Notes under the pieces: model-generated
The model's database searches: none
The model's input: the letters and a program-made list of their open reading frames with translations, nothing else
What the model was told of the DNA's origin: nothing
From: Pseudomonas nicosulfuronedens
GTDB taxonomy: Bacteria; Pseudomonadota; Gammaproteobacteria; Pseudomonadales; Pseudomonadaceae
NCBI RefSeq assembly: GCF_005877905.1
Contig: NZ_SWDV01000011.1
Location: 183,099-247,098 of the forward strand
Direction of reading: 5' to 3'
DNA: 64,000 nt
Made by a program: the position numbers and the translations under genes
Shown: positions 1-8,035 of the stretch, in pieces
Numbering within the stretch: the stretch's first letter is position 1
How the letters are laid out: each line of letters opens with the position of its first letter

Positions 1-62
1 CCCGGCCAACGCAGCGCGAGCCTAGAGCGGGCATCTCTCGTGGTTGATTTCGTGCCGTGCGA

Positions 63-124
63 TTCGCGAGCAAGCTCGCTCCTACGAAGAGCATCCGCCC
101 TGTAGGAGCGAGCTTGCTCGCGAA
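63..124. repeat. REP palindrome pair
   Basis: Two inverted copies of the Pseudomonas REP core lie at 63-85 (TTCGCGAGC...CTCCTAC) and 102-124 (GTAGGAGCG...CGCGAA), 16 bp apart. The order, with GTAGGAG ends facing inward, is opposite to the other pairs in this window. They sit just beyond the end of the YceI gene, where REP elements are usually found. Confidence 0.85.
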
Positions 125-173
125 CCTGCCCAGAGCTGGCGCCCCGGCGAATCGCGGGCTGCGCCGCCAGGTA

Positions 174-773
174 TCACGGCGCCTGCTTGATCACCTGGCT
201 GAACCCCAGCACCGCGAACACCGGCACTTCGGGGGTGATGGAGGGGACGTTGGCGACTGCCTTGAGCGGCTCCAGCTTCTCTTCCAGATCGAAGTCGATC
301 AGCTTGAGCACCAGCGGCTCCAGGGTCGTCACTTCGATGCGGGTCTCGCTGGGGCGGCTGACCAGTACCTCGGATTTGAGTCGGCGCTGCTGGCCGTGCA
401 GGTCGAGGTTGAAGTCCACGGTTTCCTGGCGCGACTGGCCGGCCTGCAGGTCCTCGTAACGACTCAGGTCCAGCTGGCTGCTGATGATGGCCTCGGGAAA
501 ACGTTCGATCTCGAAGAAGGAATTGCGCATGCGCTCGTCGCGCAGCGCCAGGCCGCTGTCGATGGACTCCAGCGGAACCACCACGCGCACCGCGCCCTGG
601 TCGTCGATCTGCCCGGAGAGGCGGTCGAAGCGCTGCACCTCCGCCATCTTGCCGCGCTTGACCGAGACGAAGCTGATCCGCGAGGTGTCTCCGTCCAGCT
701 GCCATTCGGCCAGCGCCAGGGGGCTGGCCAGCACCAGCAACGCGCACACAGCTCCTGTTACAAAAGAATGCAT
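174..773 (-). CDS. YceI-family periplasmic protein
   Basis: A 199-residue protein with a cleavable signal peptide (hydrophobic residues 5-22, ending ALAEW). The mature part opens with WQLDGDTSRISFVSVKRG, the typical first strand of the YceI lipocalin-like fold, which binds polyisoprenoid or amphiphilic lipids in the periplasm. The rest is alternating strands with a conserved ERFPEAIISSQ segment. The start at 773 is preceded by AGGAACG. It is the last gene of a minus-strand run with the small protein at 817-1164 and the serine hydrolase, separated by 43 bp. YceI genes are often stress- or pH-induced, but the sequence shows no operator. The family is clear; the ligand is unknown. Confidence 0.85.
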   Translation of the reverse strand: MHSFVTGAVCALLVLASPLALAEWQLDGDTSRISFVSVKRGKMAEVQRFDRLSGQIDDQGAVRVVVPLESIDSGLALRDERMRNSFFEIERFPEAIISSQLDLSRYEDLQAGQSRQETVDFNLDLHGQQRRLKSEVLVSRPSETRIEVTTLEPLVLKLIDFDLEEKLEPLKAVANVPSITPEVPVFAVLGFSQVIKQAP

Positions 774-816
774 CGTTCCTCCGAAGCGGGTCGCCCCGCT
801 CCGTGGAACGCGCCCG

Positions 817-1164
817 TCAGTGGCTGCCCGATTCGGGCAAATCGTCCGCCTGGGGCATCAGTTGGCATCCCTCGCGCGCACCGAGCCAGGCGGCTGTCTG
901 GGTACTGCCGAGGCCGCGGGCGGTCACCCGCTTGCGCGCTTCGTCGTCGAGGAAGGCGCTGGTCGGCACGTACTGCTTGGTATAGGCCCGGCAATAGTCC
1001 GCCGAGTTCCCCATAACGTAGCGGCAGGAGCAGTACTCCTTGGCGGTGTAGGCGCCGATGATGCCGGGGAAGGCCGCGAGGTGGAGGCGGTTCTGCCAGG
1101 CCGTGGTCACCAGGGCAAGCAACAGCAGGACCAGGGCGGTGAGGATCGGATGACGGCGGATCAT
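817..1164 (-). CDS. small Cys-containing membrane-anchored protein
   Basis: A 115-residue protein of no recognised family. Residues 7-23 form one hydrophobic segment (signal anchor or signal peptide), and the rest is predicted periplasmic with four cysteines (C45, C47, C58, C100) in a YCSCRYVMGNSADYC context. Its ATG overlaps the stop of the upstream serine hydrolase (ATGA, 1161-1164), so the two are translationally coupled. Other starts in the same frame run into the hydrolase and lack a ribosome-binding site. The CxC and paired cysteines could form disulphides or bind a metal; that is inference. A role tied to the hydrolase is suggested only by the overlap. Confidence 0.7.
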   Translation of the reverse strand: MIRRHPILTALVLLLLALVTTAWQNRLHLAAFPGIIGAYTAKEYCSCRYVMGNSADYCRAYTKQYVPTSAFLDDEARKRVTARGLGSTQTAAWLGAREGCQLMPQADDLPESGSH

Positions 1165-2288
1165 GGCTGCACCTCCCCGTGGGCGAAGGCCGCCTGGGCA
1201 AGCTTGAGGAAGGCGTCGTGCTGGTAGCTGCCGTCGCGGTCGTCGGCGTAGCGGACGATCACCAGCTTCTGTTCGGGAATCACATACAGCGCCTGGCCCC
1301 AGTGGCCGAGGGCGGCGAAGGTGTCCTCGGGCGCATCCGGCCAGGGCGCGGGTGCGCCGGCCACCGGGCGGTTGAGCCACCACTGCCCGCCGGGCACCGC
1401 TTCGTTGGGCTTCTTCGGATCAGGCTGGTACTCCGGGAACGGCGCGAGGACGAACTTCAGCCAGTCCTGTGGCAGTAGCTGGCGGTCCTTCCAGCGTCCG
1501 CCGCGTTCCATCAGCAGGCCGATGCGAGCCAGGTCGCGAGCGGTCATGTAAGCGTAGGAGGAGCCGACGAAGGTGCCGCTGGCGTCACGTTCCCAGACCG
1601 CGGACTGGATGCCCAGCGGCTCGAACAGCGCGGTCCAGGGGTAGTTCGCGTAGTCCTTGCCGACCATTTGCTTGAGCGTGGCGGAGAGCACGTTGCTGTC
1701 GCCGCTGGAGTAGCGGAAGCGCTTGCCCGGCTCAGCGTCGGCGGGAAAGCCGGCGGTGAACTTGGCCATGTCATCGCGGCCACGGGTGTAGAGCATCGCC
1801 ACCACCGAGGAACGCACCGGTGCGTACTCGTACTCTTCCTGCCAGGCCAGGCCCGACGCCCAGTGCAGCAGGTCGCGCATCTTGATGTCAGGGTGGTCGG
1901 CGAAGGCCGGGTAATGCTGGGCGACTGGGTCGTCGAGCTGGAACTTGCCCTCGCCGAAGGCCACGCCAAGCACGCTGGCCATCACGCTCTTGCTCATCGA
2001 CCAGGCCAGGTGCGGAGTTTCGGCACGGGTCGGGCCGGCGTAGCGCTCGTAGATCAGCTGGCCGTCACGGATGACCACCACGGCGTCGGTGCGCACTCCC
2101 TTGCGGGTGCCGTCATCGCGGGTAGGGAAGGTGTAGTTCTCGAACGCCTGCACGGCGGCGCCGCTGGGCGTGGCGCCGTGGGGCCAATCGGCTTCGGGCC
2201 AGGTTTCAGTACCGTGGGCGTGGCTGCTGAGCAGGCAGGTGGCCAGCGCCAGCGCGCGCAGCGCTGGGCGGAAGGGGGCAAAGGGCAT
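1161..2288 (-). CDS. serine hydrolase, class C beta-lactamase/esterase family
   Basis: A 375-residue exported hydrolase. A signal peptide covers residues 1-26 (ending SHAHG). The nucleophile motif SxxK is S97-M-S-K100 in the context HLAWSMSKSVMAS, and the second motif is YSS around residue 206 (RYSSGDSN), as in penicillin-binding-protein-like esterases and 6-aminohexanoate-dimer hydrolase relatives. The start at 2288 is chosen over the longer frame because AGAGG lies 8-9 bp upstream. The fold and catalytic serine are well supported; the substrate (ester, amide or peptide) cannot be told. It is coupled by a 4-bp overlap to the small Cys-containing gene that follows. Confidence 0.85.
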   Translation of the reverse strand: MPFAPFRPALRALALATCLLSSHAHGTETWPEADWPHGATPSGAAVQAFENYTFPTRDDGTRKGVRTDAVVVIRDGQLIYERYAGPTRAETPHLAWSMSKSVMASVLGVAFGEGKFQLDDPVAQHYPAFADHPDIKMRDLLHWASGLAWQEEYEYAPVRSSVVAMLYTRGRDDMAKFTAGFPADAEPGKRFRYSSGDSNVLSATLKQMVGKDYANYPWTALFEPLGIQSAVWERDASGTFVGSSYAYMTARDLARIGLLMERGGRWKDRQLLPQDWLKFVLAPFPEYQPDPKKPNEAVPGGQWWLNRPVAGAPAPWPDAPEDTFAALGHWGQALYVIPEQKLVIVRYADDRDGSYQHDAFLKLAQAAFAHGEVQP

Positions 2289-2404
2289 CGGCGGGCCTCT
2301 TGTTATCAGGTCGGCCCGCACCCTAGCACGGTGAAGATAACGGATTAAGCGCCGATCGTGCCGTAATCAAGGACGATTGGCGCAATCGGTCAGCACGGAG
2401 CCTG

Positions 2405-3190
2405 TCAGCGTGGCACCTGATAGTCGTCCGGCCCCATCAGGTCCATGCCGCATTGCAGGTCGGAGATCCAGTCGAGGAAGGCACCGATCATGGGCTTGCC
2501 CACGAAAGGCCGACCGTGCTGCGGGACGATCATCTCGATGTCCAGGCGACGAACCATGTTGGCCCACAGGCGGCCGACCTTGTTCGAGGCCATGTAGCGG
2601 CGGTGGAAGCCTTCCATGTGCGGCACGTGGGCGGCGAAGTCCTGCACCGGGCTGGCGTCGTCCACCAGCGAGGCGCCCATGTCACCGGAGAAGAGGATCT
2701 TGCTGATCGGGTCGTAGACCTGGAAGTTGCCCACCGAGTGGAGGAAGTGCGCGGGGATCATCTTCAGCTGGCAGCGGCCCAATTGCACCGACTCGCCACG
2801 GTCCGGCAACGGGATCACGCGGTCATAGGTGGAGATGCCGTGGCTGACTGCCAGGTAGCTCGCCGTGAGGTGCGGCAGGAAGCGCGCCCAGAGCTTGGAG
2901 CAGATGACCTTGGCGCGGGTGTGCAGCAGCCATTTGTCCAGCGCGGCGATGATGTCCGGGTCCTGGTGCGAGGCGAAGATGTAGTCCAGGTCCTGCAGCG
3001 GGAACAGCTTGGAGAGCTCCAGGGACAGCGGGGTGTAGGTCAGGTCGCCGCCCGGATCGAGCAGCAGACGCTTGTCGTGGTCGACGATGAGGAACTGGTT
3101 GGATTGCACACCATCGCCGCTGACCAGATCGTCGAAACACAGGCATTGGTGTTTACCGTCGTCGAACAGCACGATGGGTTCGCGTCGCAT
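2405..3190 (-). CDS. stand-alone oxygen-binding di-iron (ODP) MBL-fold protein
   Basis: A 261-residue metallo-beta-lactamase-fold protein of the oxygen-binding di-iron type, related to the core of flavodiiron proteins. Visible ligand positions are HQDPD (H75, D77, D79), H149/H152 in HFLHSVGN, D171 in FSGD, and H226 in QHGRPF. It lacks the C-terminal flavodoxin and rubredoxin domains of true flavodiiron enzymes, so any O2 or NO chemistry would need a separate electron donor. The usual HxExDH motif is changed to HQDPDI. No signal peptide is visible, so it is probably cytoplasmic. It stands alone, 105 bp from the next gene. The family is well supported; the activity is inferred. Confidence 0.8.
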   Translation of the reverse strand: MRREPIVLFDDGKHQCLCFDDLVSGDGVQSNQFLIVDHDKRLLLDPGGDLTYTPLSLELSKLFPLQDLDYIFASHQDPDIIAALDKWLLHTRAKVICSKLWARFLPHLTASYLAVSHGISTYDRVIPLPDRGESVQLGRCQLKMIPAHFLHSVGNFQVYDPISKILFSGDMGASLVDDASPVQDFAAHVPHMEGFHRRYMASNKVGRLWANMVRRLDIEMIVPQHGRPFVGKPMIGAFLDWISDLQCGMDLMGPDDYQVPR

Positions 3191-3295
3191 GAGGGGATTT
3201 CCTAAAGCAGTGGGAGGGAAAACAGTGGGTAGCCCTGCGGAAATTTCTTGGTATCTCAGAAACTTCTGTAAGGCTAACGTCCCCTCCCCGAGCCC

Positions 3296-4192
3296 TCACT
3301 GACGTGGGTCAAGGCCTATTGCCACCCTCGCTTTCTCCAGTCGCCTGGCCCGTGCGGCACCGGCGATGGCGAGCACGCCCTTGTCCCGTTTCCACACCGC
3401 TGCCAGCTCCGGATCACCAGACGCAAAAGCGGCGTCCAGTGCAGCGGCAAGGCCTTCGAACAGGCTGAACACGCCGGCCAGCAGCAGGTGCGTTTCCGCC
3501 AGCGAAGCGGGTTGCCGACTGACCTCCGCACAACCGGCGAGCACACCGGTGAGGCGCAGGCTCAGCTCCGCCGGCCACTGATGCTCCACAGCCAGGCCAT
3601 ACAGCCAGGCGCACACCGCCGCCAGCACATGGGTGTCTTCCAGGGTGCGGAAGGGTTTGCTGTAGGCCTCCCAGCCATCGCCGGGCAGGCGTTCACAGTG
3701 GGCTCCGTCGAGCAGCAGGCGCGCGTGAGGAATGTCAGGCATCAGCGGCAGGGCTGGCAGCGCCTCCAGCTTCGCGCCGGGTGCGCCGGCCTGCACCACG
3801 GTCATGGCGATGCGCGGGGGCTCGCCCTCCTCCTCGTCACGCGCAGCGACCAGCCACCAGGCGGCGCTGTCGGCGGCCGTGGCGAAGTCCTTGCGTCCAT
3901 GCAGCACCAGGCCTTCGAGACGGGTCTGCAGGTCGGCAGGGCGCACGCTTTTCTTCTCGGTCACACAGAGCGCGCCGAGGCTGAGCGGGGCAGCCGGCCA
4001 GAGCGCGCGCAACGCCGCCTGGTAGCCGGCGAGAAAGGCCAGCCCCGGTGAGGTCGCCAGGCGCCCGCCGAGCGCCGCCAGCTCGAAGCTCCCGGCGCAG
4101 CCTGCGCGAGTGAGCAGTTCGGCGTACCAGTCGTCCAGTGGCAGTCCGGGTGTCAGCCGGTCCTGCGGGCCGAGCAGGCATTTCCAGGGCAT
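3296..4192 (-). CDS. short acyl-CoA-dehydrogenase-like protein
   Basis: A 298-residue protein whose layout resembles acyl-CoA dehydrogenases: helical N-terminus ([27 protein letters not shown]), a middle strand region with [22 protein letters not shown] resembling the flavin-side 'G.K.f.t.a..a' segment, and a helical C-terminus. It is about 80 residues shorter than typical family members (around 380), and I cannot place the catalytic glutamate. The start at 4192 is set by the strong AAGGAAGGAG just upstream; the longer frame adds 14 residues without one. It is divergent from olsB. It may be a degenerate or non-catalytic paralogue, possibly acting on acyl-ACP or acyl-CoA, but this is inference. 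Confidence 0.65.
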   Translation of the reverse strand: MPWKCLLGPQDRLTPGLPLDDWYAELLTRAGCAGSFELAALGGRLATSPGLAFLAGYQAALRALWPAAPLSLGALCVTEKKSVRPADLQTRLEGLVLHGRKDFATAADSAAWWLVAARDEEEGEPPRIAMTVVQAGAPGAKLEALPALPLMPDIPHARLLLDGAHCERLPGDGWEAYSKPFRTLEDTHVLAAVCAWLYGLAVEHQWPAELSLRLTGVLAGCAEVSRQPASLAETHLLLAGVFSLFEGLAAALDAAFASGDPELAAVWKRDKGVLAIAGAARARRLEKARVAIGLDPRQ

Positions 4193-4340
4193 CGCGGCGC
4201 TCCTTCCTTCGAGGTCGTTGTTCTTGTCATACAAGCATCACCGCACCGTCATGGGCGTGACACCGGTCATTTCTAGCCTGAGCTTGCACAACAAAGCCGA
4301 CCGGCCGCAACCCGCATGGCCGGTTCACGGAGGCACTCGC

Positions 4341-5096
4341 ATGAGTCAGATCGCCCTCTCCTGTGACACCCCGGCAGAACGCCGCCTCAAGGCCGTGCGT
4401 CTGCGCGGCGCCCGCGCCCTGCGCGAAGCCCAGGCCCTGCGTTACCGAGTATTCAGCAGCGAGTTCGACGCCCAGCTCAACGGCGCGGACCAAGGCCTGG
4501 ACATGGATGACTACGACCGCCACTGCGCCCACATCGGCGTGCGCGATCTCAACACCGGCGCGCTGGTGGCCACCACTCGCCTGCTGGACCACCGCGCCGC
4601 CCAGCGCCTGGGCCGCTTCTACAGCGAAGAGGAATTCGCCCTCGACGGCCTGGACAACCTGCAGGGCCCGGTGCTGGAAATCGGCCGCACCTGCGTCGAC
4701 CCGGACTACCGCAACGGCGGCACCATCGCCGTGCTCTGGAGCGAGCTGGCCGAAGTGCTCAACGAAGGCGGCTACCGCTACCTCATGGGCTGCGCCAGCA
4801 TCCCCATGCGCGATGGCGGCATCCAGGCCCGCGCCGTGATGCAGCGTCTGCGTGACCGCTATCTGTGCCAGGAAAACCTGCGCGCCGAGCCCAAGACCCC
4901 GCTGCCGCCGATGGAAGTGCCGGACAATCTCACCGCCGAGCTGCCGCCGCTGCTCAAGGCCTACATGCGCCTGGGCGCGAAGATCTGCGGCGAGCCCTGC
5001 TGGGACCCGGATTTCGGCGTCGCCGACGTGTTCATCCTGCTCAAGCGCGACGAACTCTGCCCGCGCTACGCCCGCCACTTCAAGGCCGCGGTCTGA
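4341..5096 (+). CDS. olsB: L-ornithine N-alpha-acyltransferase OlsB
   Basis: A 251-residue GNAT-fold acyltransferase. It transfers a 3-hydroxyacyl group from acyl-ACP to the alpha-amino group of ornithine, giving lyso-ornithine lipid, the first step of the phosphate-free membrane lipid made under phosphate limitation. Recognisable segments are [44 protein letters not shown] and [14 protein letters not shown] lies 7-8 bp before the ATG at 4341; the longer open frame upstream lacks this. The stop overlaps the next start by one base (TGATG), so olsB and olsA are coupled. I did not find a convincing Pho box in the 150 bp upstream. Confidence 0.93.
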   Translation: MSQIALSCDTPAERRLKAVRLRGARALREAQALRYRVFSSEFDAQLNGADQGLDMDDYDRHCAHIGVRDLNTGALVATTRLLDHRAAQRLGRFYSEEEFALDGLDNLQGPVLEIGRTCVDPDYRNGGTIAVLWSELAEVLNEGGYRYLMGCASIPMRDGGIQARAVMQRLRDRYLCQENLRAEPKTPLPPMEVPDNLTAELPPLLKAYMRLGAKICGEPCWDPDFGVADVFILLKRDELCPRYARHFKAAV

Positions 5097-5863
5097 TGCG
5101 CAGCCTGCGCGCCTGGCTGCGCGTCGCCCGCCTGCTGGCACTGCTGCTGGTGGGCCTTGCGCTGGCCAGCTTCGTCAGCCTGCTGGAACGTCTGCCTGGC
5201 GACCGGATGCCACTGCGCCAGCGCCTGACGCGCTGGTACCTGGCGCGCCTGTCCGGTGCCCTGCCTTTCGAATTGCGGGTGCACGGCGAGCTACCCGGCC
5301 AGCCGATGCTGTGGGTGTCGAATCACGTGTCCTGGGTCGATATCCCGCTACTGGGCGGCTTGCTGCCGCTGACCTTCCTGTCCAAGGCCGAGGTACGCCA
5401 ATGGCCCGTCGCCGGCTGGCTGGCGGAAAAGGCCGGCACGCTGTTCATCCGCCGGGGTTCTGGCGACTCCCGGATGATCAATGCACAGCTCGCCACGCAC
5501 CTGTCGCGCGGCCGCTCGTTGCTGGTGTTTCCCGAAGGCACCACCACTGATGGCCAGGGACTGCGCACTTTCCATGGGCGCCTGATGGCCAGCGCCATCG
5601 AGGCCGGTGTGCCGGTGCAGCCGGTGGCGCTGCGCTACCGCCGCAACGGCCAAGCGTGCGAACTGGCACCCTTCATCGGTGACGATGATCTGGTCAGCCA
5701 CCTCAAGCGTCTGTTCGCCCATGATCGGGGAATCGTGGAAATCCACCTGCTGCCGGTGCTGTCCAGTGCCCACCAGGACCGCAATCTGTTGGCCAGGCAA
5801 GCGCACGCGGCAATCCACGCAGTGGTGTGTGAAGTTCAGGAAGCGCCGGCCATTGCGGCCTGA
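5096..5863 (+). CDS. olsA: lyso-ornithine lipid O-acyltransferase OlsA
   Basis: A 255-residue PlsC-type acyltransferase that adds the second, ester-linked acyl chain to lyso-ornithine lipid. An N-terminal membrane segment covers residues 10-30. The catalytic NHxxxxD motif is N76-HVSWVD82, and the substrate-binding FPEGTTT starts at residue 145. The ATG overlaps the olsB stop, the typical olsBA arrangement. The family also includes general lysophosphatidate acyltransferases, but the fusion-like linkage to olsB makes olsA the best name. It acts at the inner membrane. Confidence 0.92.
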   Translation: MRSLRAWLRVARLLALLLVGLALASFVSLLERLPGDRMPLRQRLTRWYLARLSGALPFELRVHGELPGQPMLWVSNHVSWVDIPLLGGLLPLTFLSKAEVRQWPVAGWLAEKAGTLFIRRGSGDSRMINAQLATHLSRGRSLLVFPEGTTTDGQGLRTFHGRLMASAIEAGVPVQPVALRYRRNGQACELAPFIGDDDLVSHLKRLFAHDRGIVEIHLLPVLSSAHQDRNLLARQAHAAIHAVVCEVQEAPAIAA

Positions 5864-5882
5864 CGAAAAGAAAGGATTGGAG

Positions 5883-5966
5883 CCCGCCGTAACCTACGGC
5901 CGGCGGGTTCCCACTCTGACGAAACGGCTTTCAAACTGCGCCGGGCGGCACCCTCGAGCCGCCCGG
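5883..5966. terminator. possible bidirectional terminator hairpins
   Basis: Between the convergent olsA and universal stress genes lie two hairpins. The first pairs CCCGCCG at 5883-5889 with CGGCGGG at 5901-5907. The second has a perfect 9-bp stem, CCGGGCGGC at 5941-5949 with GCCGCCCGG at 5958-5966. Neither is followed by a good T-run, so the terminator role is inferred from position. Confidence 0.45.
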
Positions 5967-6000
5967 TGAAGCCTGAAAACAGTCTCCTGACGTCGCAGGC

Positions 6001-6861
6001 TCAAGCCTCCGGCGGCACGACCAGGATGTCACAATCCAGTTCGCGCAGAGCGTAGTCGGCAACACTGCCGATCAGGGCACGCTTGACTCCACCCATACCC
6101 CGAGTACCCATGACCAGCAGATCCGGCCGATGCTTGTCGACCATCCGCTGCAACACGTTGCCCGGCAGCCCGACGGCCACCAGTTGTTCATCGATGCGAT
6201 CTTCCAGGTGCTCGTCGTGGAGGAACTTCTTCAGTTCATCCACTGCCTGGCGCGATTCGCTGCTGACGAATTCGTCGATTCGCTCCTCGCTCACCCCGGA
6301 GTACTGCATCATGCCCTTCGCCAGCGGGCTGAAGGCGTAGACGCCGCGGCGCACGGCACCCTCGAGCATGCCCAGGTTGTTGGCCACTTCCACTGCGTGG
6401 GCCGACGCTGGCGACGTATCCAGGGCGATCAGCAGATCGCGGTACTGGCCACCCGCTGGCTGGTTGACCACCAGTACCGGCAGCTGTCCGGCACGTAGCA
6501 CTCGTTCCACGGTGGTGCCAACAAAAATGTCGCGCAGCACGCTCTTGCGGTGCGCGCCCATCACCAGCATCTCGCAATCCAGCTTCTTCGCCGCAGCGAG
6601 AATCTGCTGATTCGGGTCACCGCGCTCCACCAGCAGTTTCGGGCAGGTACCGCCCATTTCGGTGAGTTCGACCAGACGCGCTTCGAGCATCATGCGCACC
6701 TGGGTAACTTCCTGTTCGACCAGCGCCGCCGGTTGGTCCTCATCGACCACGTAGAGCACGGTCCAGGGGCAGGCGTAGCGCTTGGCGAGCGCTGCCGCAC
6801 GGTGCAGAGCCTTTTCGGAACGGCCGGACAGATCCGTTGCGATCATTAGCGACTTCATCAT
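6001..6861 (-). CDS. tandem universal stress protein (UspA), PA4352-like
   Basis: A 286-residue protein made of two Usp domains in tandem (about 1-135 and 145-286). The second domain ends with the ATP-binding signature VMGTRGMGGVKRALIGSVADYAL; the first has VMGAHRKSVLRDIFVGTTVERVL at the same place. It matches P. aeruginosa PA4352, known to help survival under anaerobic energy starvation under Anr control, and it has the same neighbours (olsBA on one side, an ACP-phosphodiesterase-like gene on the other). Two ATG codons are adjacent (6861 and 6858); AGGAG upstream suits either. An Anr-type box lies 61-74 bp upstream. Confidence 0.9.
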   Translation of the reverse strand: MMKSLMIATDLSGRSEKALHRAAALAKRYACPWTVLYVVDEDQPAALVEQEVTQVRMMLEARLVELTEMGGTCPKLLVERGDPNQQILAAAKKLDCEMLVMGAHRKSVLRDIFVGTTVERVLRAGQLPVLVVNQPAGGQYRDLLIALDTSPASAHAVEVANNLGMLEGAVRRGVYAFSPLAKGMMQYSGVSEERIDEFVSSESRQAVDELKKFLHDEHLEDRIDEQLVAVGLPGNVLQRMVDKHRPDLLVMGTRGMGGVKRALIGSVADYALRELDCDILVVPPEA

Positions 6862-6921
6862 GCTGCTCCTCTCGTCGTCCTTCAGATGTGTCTATTGCAC
6901 ACGCTATGGGCCGCCGGACGG

Positions 6922-6935
6922 TTGACGCATATCAA
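6922..6935 (-). promoter_or_regulatory. Anr/FNR-type box upstream of the Usp gene
   Basis: TTGAC-GCAT-ATCAA matches the Anr consensus TTGAT-N4-ATCAA with one mismatch. Its centre is about 67 bp before the Usp start codon. A class II position at -41.5 would put transcription start near 6887. Regulation by Anr is known for the P. aeruginosa PA4352 orthologue. Confidence 0.7.
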
Positions 6936-6936
6936 G

Positions 6937-7530
6937 TCAGGCCGGACCGTCCATCGATTTCGGCGGATTTCTGGCGAAGTCCTGCAACTCGGGATAGAAC
7001 TCACGGAAGTCGTCGCTCAAGGGCTCGTACAACCGCTCCAGCTCCTCCCAGGCGCCGTCCAGCAGGGACGGCCTGGACAGGCGCCGGGACATTCCGGCGA
7101 CCACGTCCTGCAGTACCTCGAAATCTCTGTAGCTGCCAAGCCAGTCCTGCGCCGCCATGCGCGGTGCAATACGCGCCAGACGCTCCGGCAAGCCGGGCGT
7201 ACGGCCCAGTACACCGTAGACCCGTTGCGTGAAGTGCTCCAGCGGTTCGCCGGAGAAACGCCCCCAATCGCGGGCCAGGCAATGGTCGAAGAACACGTCC
7301 AGCAGCACGCCAGCCATGCGCCGGCGCTCGCTGGGGAAACGCGTCTTGGCACTGTGTATCAGGGCGTGACTGTCGGTGAAGGCGTCGATGCGCCGGTGCA
7401 GGCGGATGCCCGCCTCGATCTCGGCGGGCCACTGGCCGGCCAGCGGCCCCTTGACGAAGTCGCCATAGAGGCTGCCGAGCAATTGGGCGGGCTGGTCGCC
7501 GCCCAGGTGAAGGTGCGCGAGGTAGTTCAT
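6937..7530 (-). CDS. ACP phosphodiesterase-like protein (AcpH/DUF479)
   Basis: A 197-residue cytoplasmic protein starting MNYLAHLHLGGDQPAQLLGSLYGDFVKG, the signature of the AcpH family, which removes phosphopantetheine from acyl carrier protein. The HD-like metal-binding residues are visible as GDF near residue 25, HRRIDAFTDSH, and VFFDHCLARDW. The start at 7530 is chosen because it opens directly with the conserved MNYLAHL; a longer frame adds 13 unconserved residues. It faces the ArsR-type regulator across the operator region at 7562-7650. Activity in Pseudomonas members is not well proved, so the function is inferred. Confidence 0.82.
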   Translation of the reverse strand: MNYLAHLHLGGDQPAQLLGSLYGDFVKGPLAGQWPAEIEAGIRLHRRIDAFTDSHALIHSAKTRFPSERRRMAGVLLDVFFDHCLARDWGRFSGEPLEHFTQRVYGVLGRTPGLPERLARIAPRMAAQDWLGSYRDFEVLQDVVAGMSRRLSRPSLLDGAWEELERLYEPLSDDFREFYPELQDFARNPPKSMDGPA

Positions 7531-7604
7531 GGGCAGAGAGTAGCGCGGGTGGTCAACGGCTACTATCACGGGTGTCGATCATTACTATCGCCCCAAACGA
7601 ATTC

Positions 7605-7646
7605 ATATCGTTTTTGACCGATATATAGTTCGTCTCAACGCGATAT
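7605..7646 (+). promoter_or_regulatory. palindromic operator/promoter of the ArsR-type regulator
   Basis: A perfect inverted repeat ATATCG (7605-7610) - N8 - CGATAT (7619-7624) is followed by another CGATAT at 7641-7646, 22 bp (two helical turns) further on. A TATATA -10-like hexamer at 7622-7627 overlaps the right arm. This fits autorepression by the ArsR-family protein encoded at 7651. Confidence 0.6.
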
Positions 7647-7650
7647 ACCG

Positions 7651-7989
7651 ATGTGCCCCATGACTGAACAAACCCCTCTCGATCCTGGCATCGACCTCGA
7701 CGAAATCTTCAAGGCCCTGGCCCACCCGGTGCGGCGCGACATGCTGCACTGGCTCAAGGACCCGGAGCAGTTCTTCGTCGAGCAGGAGCACCAATCCTTC
7801 GAGATCGGCGTCTGCGCCGGCAAGTTCGACCAGCGCACCGGTCTGTCGCAATCCACCGTTTCCGCGCATCTGGCCACCCTCCAGCGCGCGGGTCTGGTGA
7901 CCAGTCGAAAAGTCGGCCAGTGGAATTTCTTCAAACGCAATGAAGACACCATCCAGGCCTTTGTTCGCCACCTGAGCGAAGCGCTGTAA
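7651..7989 (+). CDS. pyeR: ArsR-family repressor, PyeR-like (PA4354)
   Basis: A 112-residue winged-helix regulator. It begins the DNA-binding domain at IFKALAHPVRRDMLHWL and carries the recognition helix in TGLSQSTVSAHLATLQRAGLV. The classical metal-binding ELCVCD motif is absent (the equivalent region reads EIGVCAGKF), so it is unlikely to sense arsenic. The gene order regulator - MFS pump - xenobiotic reductase is that of the P. aeruginosa pyeR-pyeM-xenB operon (PA4354-4356), in which the regulator represses its own operon. The start could be 7651 or 7660 (second ATG); neither has a strong ribosome-binding site. Confidence 0.85.
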   Translation: MCPMTEQTPLDPGIDLDEIFKALAHPVRRDMLHWLKDPEQFFVEQEHQSFEIGVCAGKFDQRTGLSQSTVSAHLATLQRAGLVTSRKVGQWNFFKRNEDTIQAFVRHLSEAL

Positions 7990-8035
7990 CCGGCTACTGC
8001 CAGCCAAGACAATCCCACTCTCCAGGAGCAGGCAC

